Positions 43,318 through 52,105 of a DNA stretch of 64,000 nucleotides are shown here, in pieces (position 1 is the first letter of the stretch; each line of letters opens with the position of its first letter). The stretch spans positions 5,215,135 to 5,279,134 of the forward strand of contig NC_011830.1 in assembly GCF_000021925.1 (NCBI RefSeq), given 5' to 3'. A model generated the notes under the pieces. It had not been told where the DNA came from and made no database searches. It saw only the letters and a list, made by a program, of their open reading frames with translations. Both the position numbers and the translations under genes were made by a program. Origin of the DNA: Desulfitobacterium hafniense DCB-2 (GTDB lineage Bacteria; Bacillota; Desulfitobacteriia; Desulfitobacteriales; Desulfitobacteriaceae).

Positions 43318-43623
43318 TCAATCTTCAGGGGCCAGATAGCTTAATAATAAGCTGATATCACCCCATTGAGTTTCTACTTTATGGTGATCCTCGGTTTTCC
43401 ATTCCTCTAAACGCTGCAATAAAGTGCGATCCAACTTTGAAAAATCGAACCCCATGCGGCGGGTCAGCAAATAGCTTAAAGCAACAAGATCAGCTAAACC
43501 TTGGAGCGTATCTCCTTCCGATCCACGCAGAGATCCCTCCTGCATGGCCCACTGTGCTTTAAGCATCTCTACCTTAATCTCTTCAATGGCTTTTAACCCT
43601 TTGACGATATCGACTTCAGCCAC
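43318..43623 (-). CDS. MazG-like protein
   Basis: 101-aa all-helical protein resembling the MazG-like/all-alpha NTP pyrophosphohydrolase fold (VDIVKGLKAIEEIKVEMLK, DTLQGLADLVALSYLLTRRMG). The catalytic EExxE metal motif is not clearly visible, so enzyme activity is uncertain. GTG start at 43623 preceded by GGGAGGGG. It lies between rpsR and yybS in the conserved Clostridial position. Confidence 0.75.
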   Translation of the reverse strand: MAEVDIVKGLKAIEEIKVEMLKAQWAMQEGSLRGSEGDTLQGLADLVALSYLLTRRMGFDFSKLDRTLLQRLEEWKTEDHHKVETQWGDISLLLSYLAPED

Positions 43624-43732
43624 GGGTGCCCCTCCCGTCATATTTTATCACTGTACCGTATGTTATAACCTTATTAATCCCCATCTAAAAAATGTTCGCT
43701 AATCCGGCACTGATTTCCTGCAAGGAAAGTAT

Positions 43733-43755
43733 AAAAAGGGGAGCAACAGCTCCCC
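43733..43755 (-). terminator. Terminator after the rpsF-ssb-rpsR operon
   Basis: GGGGAGC (43738-43744) pairs with GCTCCCC (43749-43755) followed by five T on the minus strand. Confidence 0.9.
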
Positions 43756-43763
43756 CTCATTCT

Positions 43764-43994
43764 TTATTCTACGATATAAGGCAATAACGCAATGTGGCGA
43801 GCTCTTTTAATCGCTACTGTCACCTGACGTTGATGCTTTGCACAATTTCCAGAAATACGGCGAGGTAGAATCTTGCCGCGCTCGGTAATATACTTGCGTA
43901 TTTTATGTGTATCCTTGTAGTCGATGGACTCTACCTTATCGACACAAAAGCTGCATACCCGTTTTCTTGGACGGCGTCCGCGTTCACGTTTCAT
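43764..43994 (-). CDS. rpsR: 30S ribosomal protein S18
   Basis: 76-aa S18. CSFC and a later NCAKHQ give the zinc-type cysteines of the C+ form. Conserved DYKDTHKIRKYITERGKILPRRISG. Start ATG 43994 with AAAGGGAG; an upstream GTG adds three residues but is poorly placed. Last gene of rpsF-ssb-rpsR. Confidence 0.96.
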   Translation of the reverse strand: MKRERGRRPRKRVCSFCVDKVESIDYKDTHKIRKYITERGKILPRRISGNCAKHQRQVTVAIKRARHIALLPYIVE

Positions 43995-44015
43995 AAAATT
44001 CACTCCCTTTCCGAT

Positions 44016-44429
44016 TTAGAATGGGATATCGTCATCTAAGCTCACTTCATGACCATAAGTCCCTGCATCACTGGCTCCTGAAGATGCTCCATATCCGGAA
44101 TTTCCGCCATCTTTGGGACTAAGGAAGCGCACGTTCTCAGCGACGACCTCATAAACCCAACGGCGTTGCCCATCTTGAGCATCATAAGTGCGAACCTGCA
44201 ACCGCCCGTCGACAGCTGCTAATTTACCTTTGGCAAGATAATTCGCACAAAGCTCAGCCAGTTGTCTATATACTACACATGGAATAAAATCCGCTTCCCG
44301 TTCCCCGTTAGCATTCTTGAAATTGCGATCCACAGCTAAGCTAAAGCTGGCCACCGCAACTCCGTTCGGGGTATAACGTAACTCGGGGTCTTTCGTTAAA
44401 CGGCCTATTAAAACAACCCGGTTCAACAT
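44016..44429 (-). CDS. ssb: Single-stranded DNA-binding protein
   Basis: 137-aa SSB. OB fold begins MLNRVVLIGRLTKDPELRYT; C-terminal tail ends SLDDDIPF, the acidic interaction tip. A Gly/Ser-rich linker joins the two. It lies between rpsF and rpsR, the canonical position. ATG start with GGAGGGGTTACT. Confidence 0.97.
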   Translation of the reverse strand: MLNRVVLIGRLTKDPELRYTPNGVAVASFSLAVDRNFKNANGEREADFIPCVVYRQLAELCANYLAKGKLAAVDGRLQVRTYDAQDGQRRWVYEVVAENVRFLSPKDGGNSGYGASSGASDAGTYGHEVSLDDDIPF

Positions 44430-44444
44430 AGTAACCCCTCCCTA

Positions 44445-44732
44445 CTAATCTTCTTTTTTTGTGGTCAGGAAACGCACAACGGCATCGGAGATCTTCATGA
44501 TCCGCTCCACCTCTTGTGCCGTACGAGCTTCACCATTAAAGTTCATCAGGATGTAAAAACCTTCCCGATAATCGTTAACTTCGTAAGCTAAGCGGCGTTT
44601 GCCCCATTTATCAATAGCGACATCTGCTCCGCCGTTGTTGGTAACAACTTCGGATAACTTGTCCACTGTTGCGGCAACTGCCTCATCGTCCAAATCAGGA
44701 CGGATGACATAAAGTACTTCGTACGCTTTCAT
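44445..44732 (-). CDS. rpsF: 30S ribosomal protein S6
   Basis: 95-aa S6 (MKAYEVLYVIRPDLDDEAVA, GKRRLAYEVNDYREGFYILMNF). ATG 44732 chosen because GGGAGGTGCAATT precedes it; a longer in-frame reading is discarded. First gene of the operon. Its leader may bind the S6:S18 complex for feedback control. Confidence 0.97.
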   Translation of the reverse strand: MKAYEVLYVIRPDLDDEAVAATVDKLSEVVTNNGGADVAIDKWGKRRLAYEVNDYREGFYILMNFNGEARTAQEVERIMKISDAVVRFLTTKKED

Positions 44733-44738
44733 AATTGC

Positions 44739-44780
44739 ACCTCCCCTCGGACTTGCGGCCCCCATGACAGGGGCAGGGAT
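44739..44780 (-). promoter_or_regulatory. Possible S6:S18 autoregulatory leader
   Basis: The rpsF leader can fold as CCCC (minus strand, near 44770) with GGGG close to the ribosome binding site, enclosing GGGCCGCAAGTCCGAG. Bacterial S6:S18 leader motifs display a CCG in an internal loop just before the start (known). Weak match by eye. Confidence 0.4.
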
Positions 44781-44819
44781 ACATAGTCTGGAAGACTACA
44801 TAAAGACTACCATTTAAAG

Positions 44820-44848
44820 ATTATAGCACTTTGACCAAAACTATGCAA
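44820..44848 (-). promoter_or_regulatory. Promoter of rpsF-ssb-rpsR
   Basis: TTGCAT (44843-44848), 17 bp, TATAAT (44820-44825) on the minus strand, 88 bp upstream of rpsF. Confidence 0.75.
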
Positions 44849-44878
44849 ATGGAAATTCTTATCGTAGCGGCAAATGTA

Positions 44879-45979
44879 TTAAACATTAAAGCGAAAATGA
44901 ACGATATCGCCGTCATTCATGACATATTCTTTTCCTTCTAAACGAACCAGACCCTTTTCTTTGGCCCCATTAAGACCGCCATTTTCCACGAAGTCCTTAT
45001 AGGCAACCACTTCCGCGCGGATAAATCCCCGCTCAAAGTCAGTGTGAATTACTCCAGCCGCTTGCGGCGCTTTCATTCCCCGGCGAATCTCCCAAGCTCT
45101 TACTTCGATTTGACCTGCTGTAAAATAAGTCATCAGGCCAAGCAAATGGAAAGCGGCACGAATCAGGCGGTCCAAACCGGATTCTGTAAGACCTAAGTCT
45201 TCCAGGAAAACCTTTTTCTCCTCTTCTTCCAGCTCGGCAATCTCAGCCTCGATCTTGGCGCAGACCACCACTACCTCTGAATTTTCCGCGGCGGCTATTT
45301 CCCTTACTTTGCGGACATAAGGGTTATTGTCAGGCTGGGCTATTTCCTCTTCACTCACATTGGCGGCGTAGAGAACCGGCTTCATGCTTAAGAGAGGGAA
45401 GGATTTCAGGATTTCCCGCTCCTCATCGCTGAATTCCAAGGAACGGGCTGCCAGACCGGCATCCAGGGTCTCTTTTAGACGGTTGAGCAGAGCCACTTCA
45501 ACCTGGGCCTTTTTATCCCCTGATTTCAAGAGCTTAGCCGAACGCTCCAAACGCTTTTCTACGCTTTCCATATCGGCGAGGATAAGCTCCAGCTGGATGA
45601 TGTCGATGTCCCGCTTCGGATCCACACTGCCTTCCACATGGACCACATTGCTGTCTTCAAAGCAGCGAACCACATGAACAACGGCATCCACTTCCCGGAT
45701 ATGGGATAAGAATTTATTTCCCAATCCCTCTCCCTTGCTGGCTCCCTTGACCAATCCGGCAATATCCACAAATTCCACCGTAGCAGGGACTATTTTATCA
45801 GGATGAACCATCTCCGCGAGAACCTGCAGGCGGGCATCCGGTACCTGTACCATTCCTACATTGGGGTCAATTGTGCAAAAGGGGTAATTTGCGGCTTCTG
45901 CACCCGCTTGAGTTATGGCATTAAATAATGTTGATTTTCCTACATTAGGCAAACCAACAATCCCTGCATGCAATGTCAT
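44879..45979 (-). CDS. ychF: YchF/EngD redox-regulated ATPase
   Basis: 366-aa Obg-like P-loop ATPase. G1 GLPNVGKSTLFNAI, then VDIAGLVKGASKGEG; NxxE at the NVSEEE region replaces the guanine-specific NKxD, which gives ATP preference. C-terminal TGS domain (GVIHTDFERGFIRAEV). Associates with ribosomes. ATG start. Confidence 0.97.
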   Translation of the reverse strand: MTLHAGIVGLPNVGKSTLFNAITQAGAEAANYPFCTIDPNVGMVQVPDARLQVLAEMVHPDKIVPATVEFVDIAGLVKGASKGEGLGNKFLSHIREVDAVVHVVRCFEDSNVVHVEGSVDPKRDIDIIQLELILADMESVEKRLERSAKLLKSGDKKAQVEVALLNRLKETLDAGLAARSLEFSDEEREILKSFPLLSMKPVLYAANVSEEEIAQPDNNPYVRKVREIAAAENSEVVVVCAKIEAEIAELEEEEKKVFLEDLGLTESGLDRLIRAAFHLLGLMTYFTAGQIEVRAWEIRRGMKAPQAAGVIHTDFERGFIRAEVVAYKDFVENGGLNGAKEKGLVRLEGKEYVMNDGDIVHFRFNV

Positions 45980-46058
45980 GTTTAAAAAACCTCCAGCTTA
46001 TTTTCACTCAAACCCTCTAAGATTATAGGGGAATCTCGGCCAAACCGCAAGCTTTCCC

Positions 46059-46259
46059 TTAGGATTGCTCAGGATGAGCTTTTTGAAGAACCTCTTTCAG
46101 CTGCCGTTCCAGCTTGACCCGGGGAATCCAGGCCTGATGCTGACATCCCAGGCACTGAATACGAAAATCCATACCGGTGCGCATGACTTTCCAGTCCGTG
46201 CTCCCGCAGGGATGTGGTTTGCGCAGACGAATTATATCTCCTATTTGCAAAGAAATCAC
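46059..46259 (-). CDS. DUF951 family small protein
   Basis: 66 aa with the DUF951 pattern GDIIRLRKPHPCGSTDWKV and a CLGC motif, giving three cysteines that may bind zinc. Function unknown; the family is usually next to ychF, as here. GTG start. Confidence 0.9.
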   Translation of the reverse strand: MISLQIGDIIRLRKPHPCGSTDWKVMRTGMDFRIQCLGCQHQAWIPRVKLERQLKEVLQKAHPEQS

Positions 46260-46315
46260 AACAATGAGCCCCCTTTTTCTCGTTTGCCATTACACATTGT
46301 GCCCTCGGCTGCCGA

Positions 46316-47107
46316 TCATAAATCAACGTTATGCAGATTAGGCAAAGGAATATCCTTAAGGTCGATGGGCAAATTCAATTCCTGTAAATCCAGGGGCCAC
46401 TTCAAACCCTGTTCAATATTAAAACGCAGGAACTCCCCTAAGTAGGCGAAGGTGTCTTTTAAATAGGGATAAAGCGTCGAGTTCTCGAAGAACCCTATGG
46501 TCTCATCTGGGTTAGCCATCGTTATCAAGGGAGAAAACAGCCCGACAAAAATAGCCAGACCGAGGAAGGTAACCAACCCGCCGACGATGAATCCGCCCCC
46601 CCCATTGATGGTGGTCGTCAATAAACCCAAAGGAGCCAGCAGTATGGCGGAAACGATCTCCACGAGCAGAATCACCCCAAAGTAGATCAAGGCAAAGGAA
46701 ATGATCTTTAAAGCATTATCGGCGAAAGCCTGGGTGAAGTTTTGGGCAATGGATTGCATGACACTGTCCGTGTAGATCTGCATATCGGGCAGATTAGAGC
46801 CGCTGAGAATATCTTTGAACTCTTCAGGAAACATGGAGAGGATTTTATCCAGGGTCTCTTCCTGAATCATGGCTGCCTTGGCTTGCACGGAAGGAAGCAT
46901 GCGCTGATACATGACTGTTTCCAGCCAGTCTCTTAAAGGAGTGTTTTGCTCTAACCATTGCAGCAGGATTGGATAGTTTTTGGCAGCGAGAACAAGTCCA
47001 AGAAGCGAGCCGCCCAGACTGATCAAGCCGGAAATAAGGCCTTTGCGGTATCCTTGGATTGCGCCGATAAGCATGATAGCCAAAATGAGCATATCGAAGC
47101 TGTTCAT
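46316..47107 (-). CDS. CvpA-family membrane protein
   Basis: 263-aa membrane protein; the N-terminal CvpA-like segment SFDMLILAIMLIGAIQGYRKG is followed by several membrane helices. CvpA proteins relate to colicin V production and membrane homeostasis; function in Firmicutes is not firmly known. ATG start with GGAGGGGAAGTCC. Confidence 0.82.
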   Translation of the reverse strand: MNSFDMLILAIMLIGAIQGYRKGLISGLISLGGSLLGLVLAAKNYPILLQWLEQNTPLRDWLETVMYQRMLPSVQAKAAMIQEETLDKILSMFPEEFKDILSGSNLPDMQIYTDSVMQSIAQNFTQAFADNALKIISFALIYFGVILLVEIVSAILLAPLGLLTTTINGGGGFIVGGLVTFLGLAIFVGLFSPLITMANPDETIGFFENSTLYPYLKDTFAYLGEFLRFNIEQGLKWPLDLQELNLPIDLKDIPLPNLHNVDL

Positions 47108-47128
47108 GGACTTCCCCTCCTTGTAAGC

Positions 47129-47443
47129 TCAGGATACTACCCCTAAAAAATATCCAGAAGCTAAAGATTCGTTTCTATAGGGTAACTTTGCAATCACTCT
47201 CTTCGAACCCACGGTGTATCGTCTCACTGCAGACGCAATCATAGCAGGTGACAGGCTACGGCTCAATGCGTACTCGACAACCGTCGCATCCTTCTTAGTA
47301 CAGAGGATAAGTCCTACGCTCGGGTTTTCATCCGCTTTCCTGATGTCGCGGTCAAGAGCCTCAAGGTAAAATTCCATCTTGCCGAGGTGTTCCGGCTCAA
47401 ACTCACCAATTTTTAGCTCTATTGCTAATGAGCAGAGTCTTCT
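47129..47443 (-). pseudogene. Remnant of a DUF1016 (YhcG-like) PD-(D/E)XK nuclease
   Basis: About 105 codons without stop encode the family's C-terminal half, RRLCSLAIELKIGEF, then GKMEFYLEALDRDIRKADENPS and GLILCTKKDATVVEYAL. Two TAA codons precede it directly (47444-47449), so the N-terminal two thirds are missing. The E-x-K of the nuclease core (AIELKIG) remains. A decayed piece of an accessory gene, lying between core genes. Confidence 0.8.
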
Positions 47444-47515
47444 TTATTATACTTCATGGCGCGAGAAGATTAAATACAGAAGAAAGCTGCGTTCAAACAA
47501 ACCCCGCCTATAGCA

Positions 47516-47540
47516 GAAAAGCACCCTCAAGGTGCTTTTC
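47516..47540 (-). terminator. Terminator after the CBS-ACT protein
   Basis: GAAAAGCACC (47516-47525) with GGTGCTTTTC (47531-47540), a perfect stem ending in T-run on the minus strand. Confidence 0.85.
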
Positions 47541-47546
47541 CGCATA

Positions 47547-48173
47547 TCAATGACTTAAACTGTAGCCTTTAGCCACGAGACTTTCTTTGACTTCATTCAC
47601 CCGGTCCCCGTTAAGGCGGGCGAGAATCTGAACTCTGTTATCTTTTAAATGATAGACCGCTAAGCTGGTAATATCCACATCGTGCTCTTTCATGATGGAG
47701 GATAAATCCACCATGACGCCTACTTCATCTTTGGTCTCAATAACAAAGCGCTGACCAGGGCTGCGGAAGCCCATAATGTCCAGGAAGGTATCAAAAATAT
47801 CCGACTCGGTCACAATCCCCACCAGCTTGCCGTTCTCGACGACCGGCAAAGCACCTATGCCATGTTCCCTCATGAGCAGGGCTGCATCTTCAATTTTGGT
47901 ATCCGGGGTACAAGTGATGACTTTTTTGACCGCCACATCGCGAATCGACGTTTTCCCCACCAGATAATTCAATTCAAAAATGCTGAGTGTCGTTGCCGGC
48001 GAGGGGGATACCTCGCGCAGATCTCCGTCCGTAACAATCCCCACGAGCTTGCCTTTATCAACTACAGGTAAACGGTTGATTTGCTTCTCTCGCATGAGAG
48101 CCATGGTATCGGCAATATTATCTTCCGGGCTCACTGTAAATACTCGAGAAGTCATAAATTGCTTCACATACAT
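47547..48173 (-). CDS. CBS-pair and ACT-domain protein (AcuB-like)
   Basis: 208 aa: two CBS domains (MTSRVFTVSPEDNIADTMALM, and DTKIEDAALLMREHGIGALPVVENGKLVGIVTESDI) and a C-terminal ACT-like region from about residue 140. CBS pairs sense adenosine nucleotides. Resembles AcuB; no acuAC neighbours. ATG 48173 with AAAGGGTGATC. Confidence 0.9.
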   Translation of the reverse strand: MYVKQFMTSRVFTVSPEDNIADTMALMREKQINRLPVVDKGKLVGIVTDGDLREVSPSPATTLSIFELNYLVGKTSIRDVAVKKVITCTPDTKIEDAALLMREHGIGALPVVENGKLVGIVTESDIFDTFLDIMGFRSPGQRFVIETKDEVGVMVDLSSIMKEHDVDITSLAVYHLKDNRVQILARLNGDRVNEVKESLVAKGYSLSH

Positions 48174-48305
48174 TAAGATCACCCTTTCCATTCAACGCTC
48201 TTTTCTTGCTAAGACTATTCGACCTTTGCCCTTTAACTTCCTCTAAATTTAAGGGCCCCTACTCACCAAGATAGATTTTTACGGACCATGGACAATCGAT
48301 AAGAA

Positions 48306-48707
48306 TTAGTCTCTATTTTTCCCGAACAGGTCCTTTATTCTTGAAAAGGACCATTTGGCTTGTCTTTGTACCCTCTTTAAATTCTTAGCGGGAATCGGAT
48401 TAATCGGGTCGATATCTACTGCCTTTTGGTAATAACGAATGGCTTGATCCAGGTCGCCGTCTTGACGGGCTATGTTCCCCAAGTTATTCCAGGCATGAAT
48501 ACATCCTTCGTCCAATGCGATGGCTTTAAGGAAACACCCTTTAGCACGTTCAAAATCATGGCTTTTCCCATAGACCAGGCCTAATTTATTATAACCCATC
48601 GCATCTTCCGGACATTGAGCCAAGTGCTGCAAGAAGTCTTCTTCTGCTTCCCGAAGCTGCCCAGCTTCGAGGTGATCTAATCCTTGCTGGTAATGGTTGC
48701 TGCTCAT
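48306..48707 (-). CDS. TPR-repeat protein linked to hypB
   Basis: 133 aa with three or four TPR units (GLDHLEAGQLREAEEDFLQH, YNKLGLVYGKSHDFERAKGCF, AWNNLGNIARQDGDLDQAIRYY). Start overlaps the stop of hypB (ATGA), so co-translated. Probably an adaptor; no specific partner visible. Confidence 0.85.
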   Translation of the reverse strand: MSSNHYQQGLDHLEAGQLREAEEDFLQHLAQCPEDAMGYNKLGLVYGKSHDFERAKGCFLKAIALDEGCIHAWNNLGNIARQDGDLDQAIRYYQKAVDIDPINPIPAKNLKRVQRQAKWSFSRIKDLFGKNRD

Positions 48708-49381
48708 GCATTCTTACCTTTTGCCTGCCTTACTTGTTCATCAAGCCACTGGACCCATTCTTGCAAACCCTCTCCGGTACGGCAAGAGACCTCAAAAATT
48801 TTAATCTCCGGATTGATGTTAAATATATCTTTCTTCATGGCGTCCAAATCCGTTTCCACCAAAGCCAATAAATCCATCTTATTTAAGACGGCCACTTTTG
48901 AATTGCGAAAAATCACCGGGTATTTTGCAGGTTTATCATCCCCTTCAACGACGCTAAGGACAACCACCTTAAATTCTTCCCCCAGATCAAAATCGGCGGG
49001 GCAGACGAGATTGCCCACATTCTCAATAATCATCAGATCTAAATTATCCCACTGAAATTCAGGAAGAACTTTCTCGACCATTTTGGAATCCAAATGACAG
49101 CCGCCGCCGGTGTTGATCTGAACCACAGGAATATCATGCTGGGCTATCCGATCAGCATCTCTGCTGGTGAAGATATCCCCCTCGATCACGGCGATGCTGT
49201 GCTTCTCTTTTAAATGGGACAGCGTTCGTTCCAGGAGAGTGGTTTTTCCTGCCCCCGGAGAACCGATCATATTAACGGCTAAGCAGTTGTTATGTTCAAA
49301 GTGCTTGCGATTGATTTCCGCATGAATGTCATTATTCTGCAGTAAATTGGCCATAACGGCAATTTCACGCTGGCTGCTCAT
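48704..49381 (-). CDS. hypB: HypB, hydrogenase nickel-incorporation GTPase
   Basis: 225 aa. P-loop GSPGAGKTTLLERT, metal-site ISGGCHLD-like NTGGGCHLDSKMV, LLALVETDLDAMKKD; NKMD at G4. No His-rich stretch at the N-terminus, so it lacks the nickel-storage tail seen in some homologues. Delivers nickel with HypA to [NiFe] hydrogenase. Overlaps hypA by four bases. Confidence 0.96.
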   Translation of the reverse strand: MSSQREIAVMANLLQNNDIHAEINRKHFEHNNCLAVNMIGSPGAGKTTLLERTLSHLKEKHSIAVIEGDIFTSRDADRIAQHDIPVVQINTGGGCHLDSKMVEKVLPEFQWDNLDLMIIENVGNLVCPADFDLGEEFKVVVLSVVEGDDKPAKYPVIFRNSKVAVLNKMDLLALVETDLDAMKKDIFNINPEIKIFEVSCRTGEGLQEWVQWLDEQVRQAKGKNA

Positions 49382-49722
49382 TCTTCAACCTCCAAACTTT
49401 CCAGAAGCAATTCTTCTCCCTGTGTAATATCAATCCCCAGATGTTGACAAACCGGGCAGGCAAAAATAAGTCCCGGCACCATAAATTCTTCACTGCAGCT
49501 CCGACAGCGGCCCTTTACCGGCAACATTTCAATCTGAAGTTCAGCACCTTCGCACACAGTTCCTTGGGCAAAGGCGGCAAAGGCCATCTGTAAGGCATCA
49601 GGCTCCGCATTGGTTAATTGTCCGATTTTAAGCTTTACCAAAAGCACCTTTTTTACATGATGATGGGCTAAAGTTGCTTCAATAGCTTCAAAGACCCCAC
49701 CCATCAAGGACATCTCATGCAC
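49378..49722 (-). CDS. hypA: HypA, hydrogenase nickel metallochaperone
   Basis: 114 aa. N-terminal MHEMSLMGG gives the nickel-binding His2, and CRSC plus CPVC supply the zinc site. GTG start at 49722 with AAGGAGTG, chosen because the family needs MHE at the N-terminus. First gene of hypA-hypB-TPR. Other hyp genes are not in the window. Confidence 0.96.
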   Translation of the reverse strand: MHEMSLMGGVFEAIEATLAHHHVKKVLLVKLKIGQLTNAEPDALQMAFAAFAQGTVCEGAELQIEMLPVKGRCRSCSEEFMVPGLIFACPVCQHLGIDITQGEELLLESLEVEE

Positions 49723-49823
49723 CCAATCACTCCTTGCCAATCCATGCTTACAAGTCTATCACTGAAAAAGTCCCTTTCAATCTATCTTATCCCAAAAATA
49801 ACCGTATCCGCAAGGGTACCCAC

Positions 49824-50855
49824 CTATCTTTTTAACCAGGACCAACAGAGCACGGGAATAAACACCAAACCCAGATAGCCAAATAGGGGATAGATCATCT
49901 TTACTATTAAAGAAAATTTCACCCCCGAAAGAGGAACGACCAACAGGAGGAGGAAGGCTGCCGCCTTTTTATAATGGAATTTGAATTTCTTCTCCATATG
50001 GGTGATCAGACTAAAACCATTGCCAATGGCTGCCGTAAGCATCGCTAACCAAAGGACAGTCACATAGCAAAAGCCCGGCCATGATCCTAAGCTTCCCGCT
50101 ACGGCAACCATGGGTATCTCAAACCCCCTGACTTCAGGAAACTTCAAAAGTGTCAGGGCAATCACCAGGGCAAATAGACCAAGAGCCATTCCGCCCAATA
50201 AAGCTCCCAGACGGCCTTCCGGCCTCTGAACTTCCTTGCCGAGAGAAGCGAAGACCACCATAGCCAAGGTTAGATTAAATGAAACATAGAGAATACTGGA
50301 GAACAGCCAATTATGGATAAGAGGATTGGTGACAAGTTCTATCCCCGCGTCTTTTGTTCCCATTGCAAAGAGTATGGCCCATAAGCCGATGCCGATGCAG
50401 AACACGAATTTCAGGGGTATAAGCATGCTATTGATCCAAAGCACACCTTCTCCCTTGAACCACAGGGCCAGGGATATGATCAAAGCTGTGATCAGAATGC
50501 CCAGCCAAGGGGATAAGTTAAAAAACTGCCGAAAGACTGCCCCAGCCCCTGACATCATGGCCACCATGCCGATGAATAAAAGCAGGCTCACGAGGATGTC
50601 CATTCTGCTGCCCCAGCGCTTGCCAAATAAACGTTCAAAAAAATCGGCATAGGAGGTCACTTGCCACCGTTTCTGCAGATCAAGCATGATCCACCCCAAG
50701 CCGGCGAAGAGAACCGTGCTGCACAGAATCCCGATGATTCCTGCATTGCCGAAATTAGCGAAAAACTGTTGTATCTCCTGACCAGAGGCAAAGCCTGCTC
50801 CCATAACTGCCCCAACATAGGTTGCAGCAATTTGAAAAATGACTCTTTTATTCAT
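49824..50855 (-). CDS. YkvI-family membrane permease
   Basis: 343 aa with about ten hydrophobic segments. Opening ATYVGAVMGAGFASGQEI is characteristic of the YkvI family of APC-type transporters. Substrate unknown. Divergent from yyaC across a 117-bp gap. ATG start with GGGGGGAGTATTTT. Confidence 0.85.
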   Translation of the reverse strand: MNKRVIFQIAATYVGAVMGAGFASGQEIQQFFANFGNAGIIGILCSTVLFAGLGWIMLDLQKRWQVTSYADFFERLFGKRWGSRMDILVSLLLFIGMVAMMSGAGAVFRQFFNLSPWLGILITALIISLALWFKGEGVLWINSMLIPLKFVFCIGIGLWAILFAMGTKDAGIELVTNPLIHNWLFSSILYVSFNLTLAMVVFASLGKEVQRPEGRLGALLGGMALGLFALVIALTLLKFPEVRGFEIPMVAVAGSLGSWPGFCYVTVLWLAMLTAAIGNGFSLITHMEKKFKFHYKKAAAFLLLLVVPLSGVKFSLIVKMIYPLFGYLGLVFIPVLCWSWLKR

Positions 50856-50972
50856 AAAATACTCCCCCCTGCCTCATGCTTATGGCTTCTTCTTACCACT
50901 CATGCATAAATTCCCGGCAACAGGGGAATAATTTAGACATATATTGTTTTACATATTTTGGGAGGGGAACTC

Positions 50973-51542
50973 ATGAGCATACTTTCGGTGTTTACCGAGT
51001 CTCATAAATACAAGGCCCATTTTGATGATAAGATTGGCACCCAGAAAATGGAGGCCCGTCTGATCGATGTTCTGCACAGTGAACGCCACCGCCCTCTGGT
51101 GATTTTATGTATTGGCACAGATCGCTCCACCGGTGATGCCCTTGGTCCCTTAATCGGTACTTATTTGAGCCAAAGGGGTTTACCTAAGCTCAGTGTTTTG
51201 GGTACCCTTGAGCAGCCGGTACATGCCACGAATTTACCGGAGTATATTAAGTATATCCAGAACTCCTATTATAACCCTTTTATCATCGCCATTGATGCTT
51301 GCCTGGGCAAGATGGATTCTGTGGGCAATATCACCTTGGCTAATGGGCCTTTAAAACCTGGAGCAGGGGTCCACAAAGAACTTCCCTCTGTGGGAGAAGT
51401 TCATCTCACCGGTATTGTCAATGTAGGAGGGTTTATGGAATACATGGTTCTGCAGAATACCCGCCTCGGTTTGGTTTGGAAGATGGCGGAGACGATGAGT
51501 GAGCTCCTGGCCAATGCTTATATTAAAACAAGGATCTCTTAA
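50973..51542 (+). CDS. yyaC: YyaC-like spore protease-like protein
   Basis: 189 aa. The core VILCIGTDRSTGDALGPLIG and IDACLGKMDSVGNI match the YyaC/Gpr-like spore peptidase family. Made in the forespore in Bacillus; linked to spore formation here. ATG 50973 with GGGAGGGG. One of the three plus-strand genes. A weak terminator follows at 51602. Confidence 0.9.
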   Translation: MSILSVFTESHKYKAHFDDKIGTQKMEARLIDVLHSERHRPLVILCIGTDRSTGDALGPLIGTYLSQRGLPKLSVLGTLEQPVHATNLPEYIKYIQNSYYNPFIIAIDACLGKMDSVGNITLANGPLKPGAGVHKELPSVGEVHLTGIVNVGGFMEYMVLQNTRLGLVWKMAETMSELLANAYIKTRIS

Positions 51543-51601
51543 TTCATCATTGTATATTTTATATAAGGTTATTCAGCTGATATTCATAACTCAACGAGCA
51601 A

Positions 51602-51635
51602 AGAGACCGTCGCCATAAGACAGTCTCTTCGTCAT
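51602..51635 (+). terminator. Terminator after yyaC
   Basis: AGAGACCGTC (51602-51611) with GACAGTCTCT (51619-51628), one mismatch, followed by TCGTCATT; weak T-run. Confidence 0.55.
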
Positions 51636-51719
51636 TGAGGGGATCGCTATATGGATTTCAACATATGGATTCAGCTTTCAGGCCCTCCCATTCTTGGGGA
51701 ATTGCATCCGGCACGAACT

Positions 51720-51759
51720 TTGTCCCCAAACGCGACAACGTTGTCGCGTTTGGGGACAA
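51720..51759. repeat. Perfect 40-bp palindrome
   Basis: Forty bases with no mismatch, centred on GACAACGTTGTC, with TTGTCCCC and GGGGACAA at its ends. It can form a 20-bp cruciform. GGGGAC is shared with the sequence between the two palindromes near 21.9 kb. The surrounding gap 51629-52000 contains no gene; short open frames there are chance. Confidence 0.85.
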
Positions 51760-52000
51760 TATCAGGCGGCCGGGAACTCTCCTTCTTCTTCCTTATTCAG
51801 AATCACGGTTTTCATCCTGAAGGGCAGTGCCTTTGAGTCCGGAACAGGGCCCTCCATCCACGAATTCCTCCTCTCTATCCTGCCTTGAGGGAGACAAAAA
51901 AGATGCCGCTAGAGCCTGATGGGGCCTTGGCGTCAACTTATATTTTATATTATATCGCCTGCTGTCTGTTTTTTCCTTTACAATACGAGTGAATTGTAAA

Positions 52001-52036
52001 CAATAAAGCCTTCAATCATTTTAGCTTGAAGGCTTT
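52001..52036 (-). terminator. Terminator downstream of the HipA-like gene
   Basis: AAAGCCTTCAA (52005-52015) with TTGAAGGCTTT (52026-52036), then TATTGTTT on the minus strand. Confidence 0.75.
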
Positions 52037-52105
52037 TCCGCAATAATGATGCCATTTGAAGCCGGTGCCCCCTTGGTAGCAGGGTTCTTTTTCACAAGGA
52101 TTTAG

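Noticed and set aside
51635..51888. Short plus-strand frames over the 40-bp palindrome
   Set aside because: Overlap in three frames; products have no domain; created by the palindrome and GC-rich neighbours.
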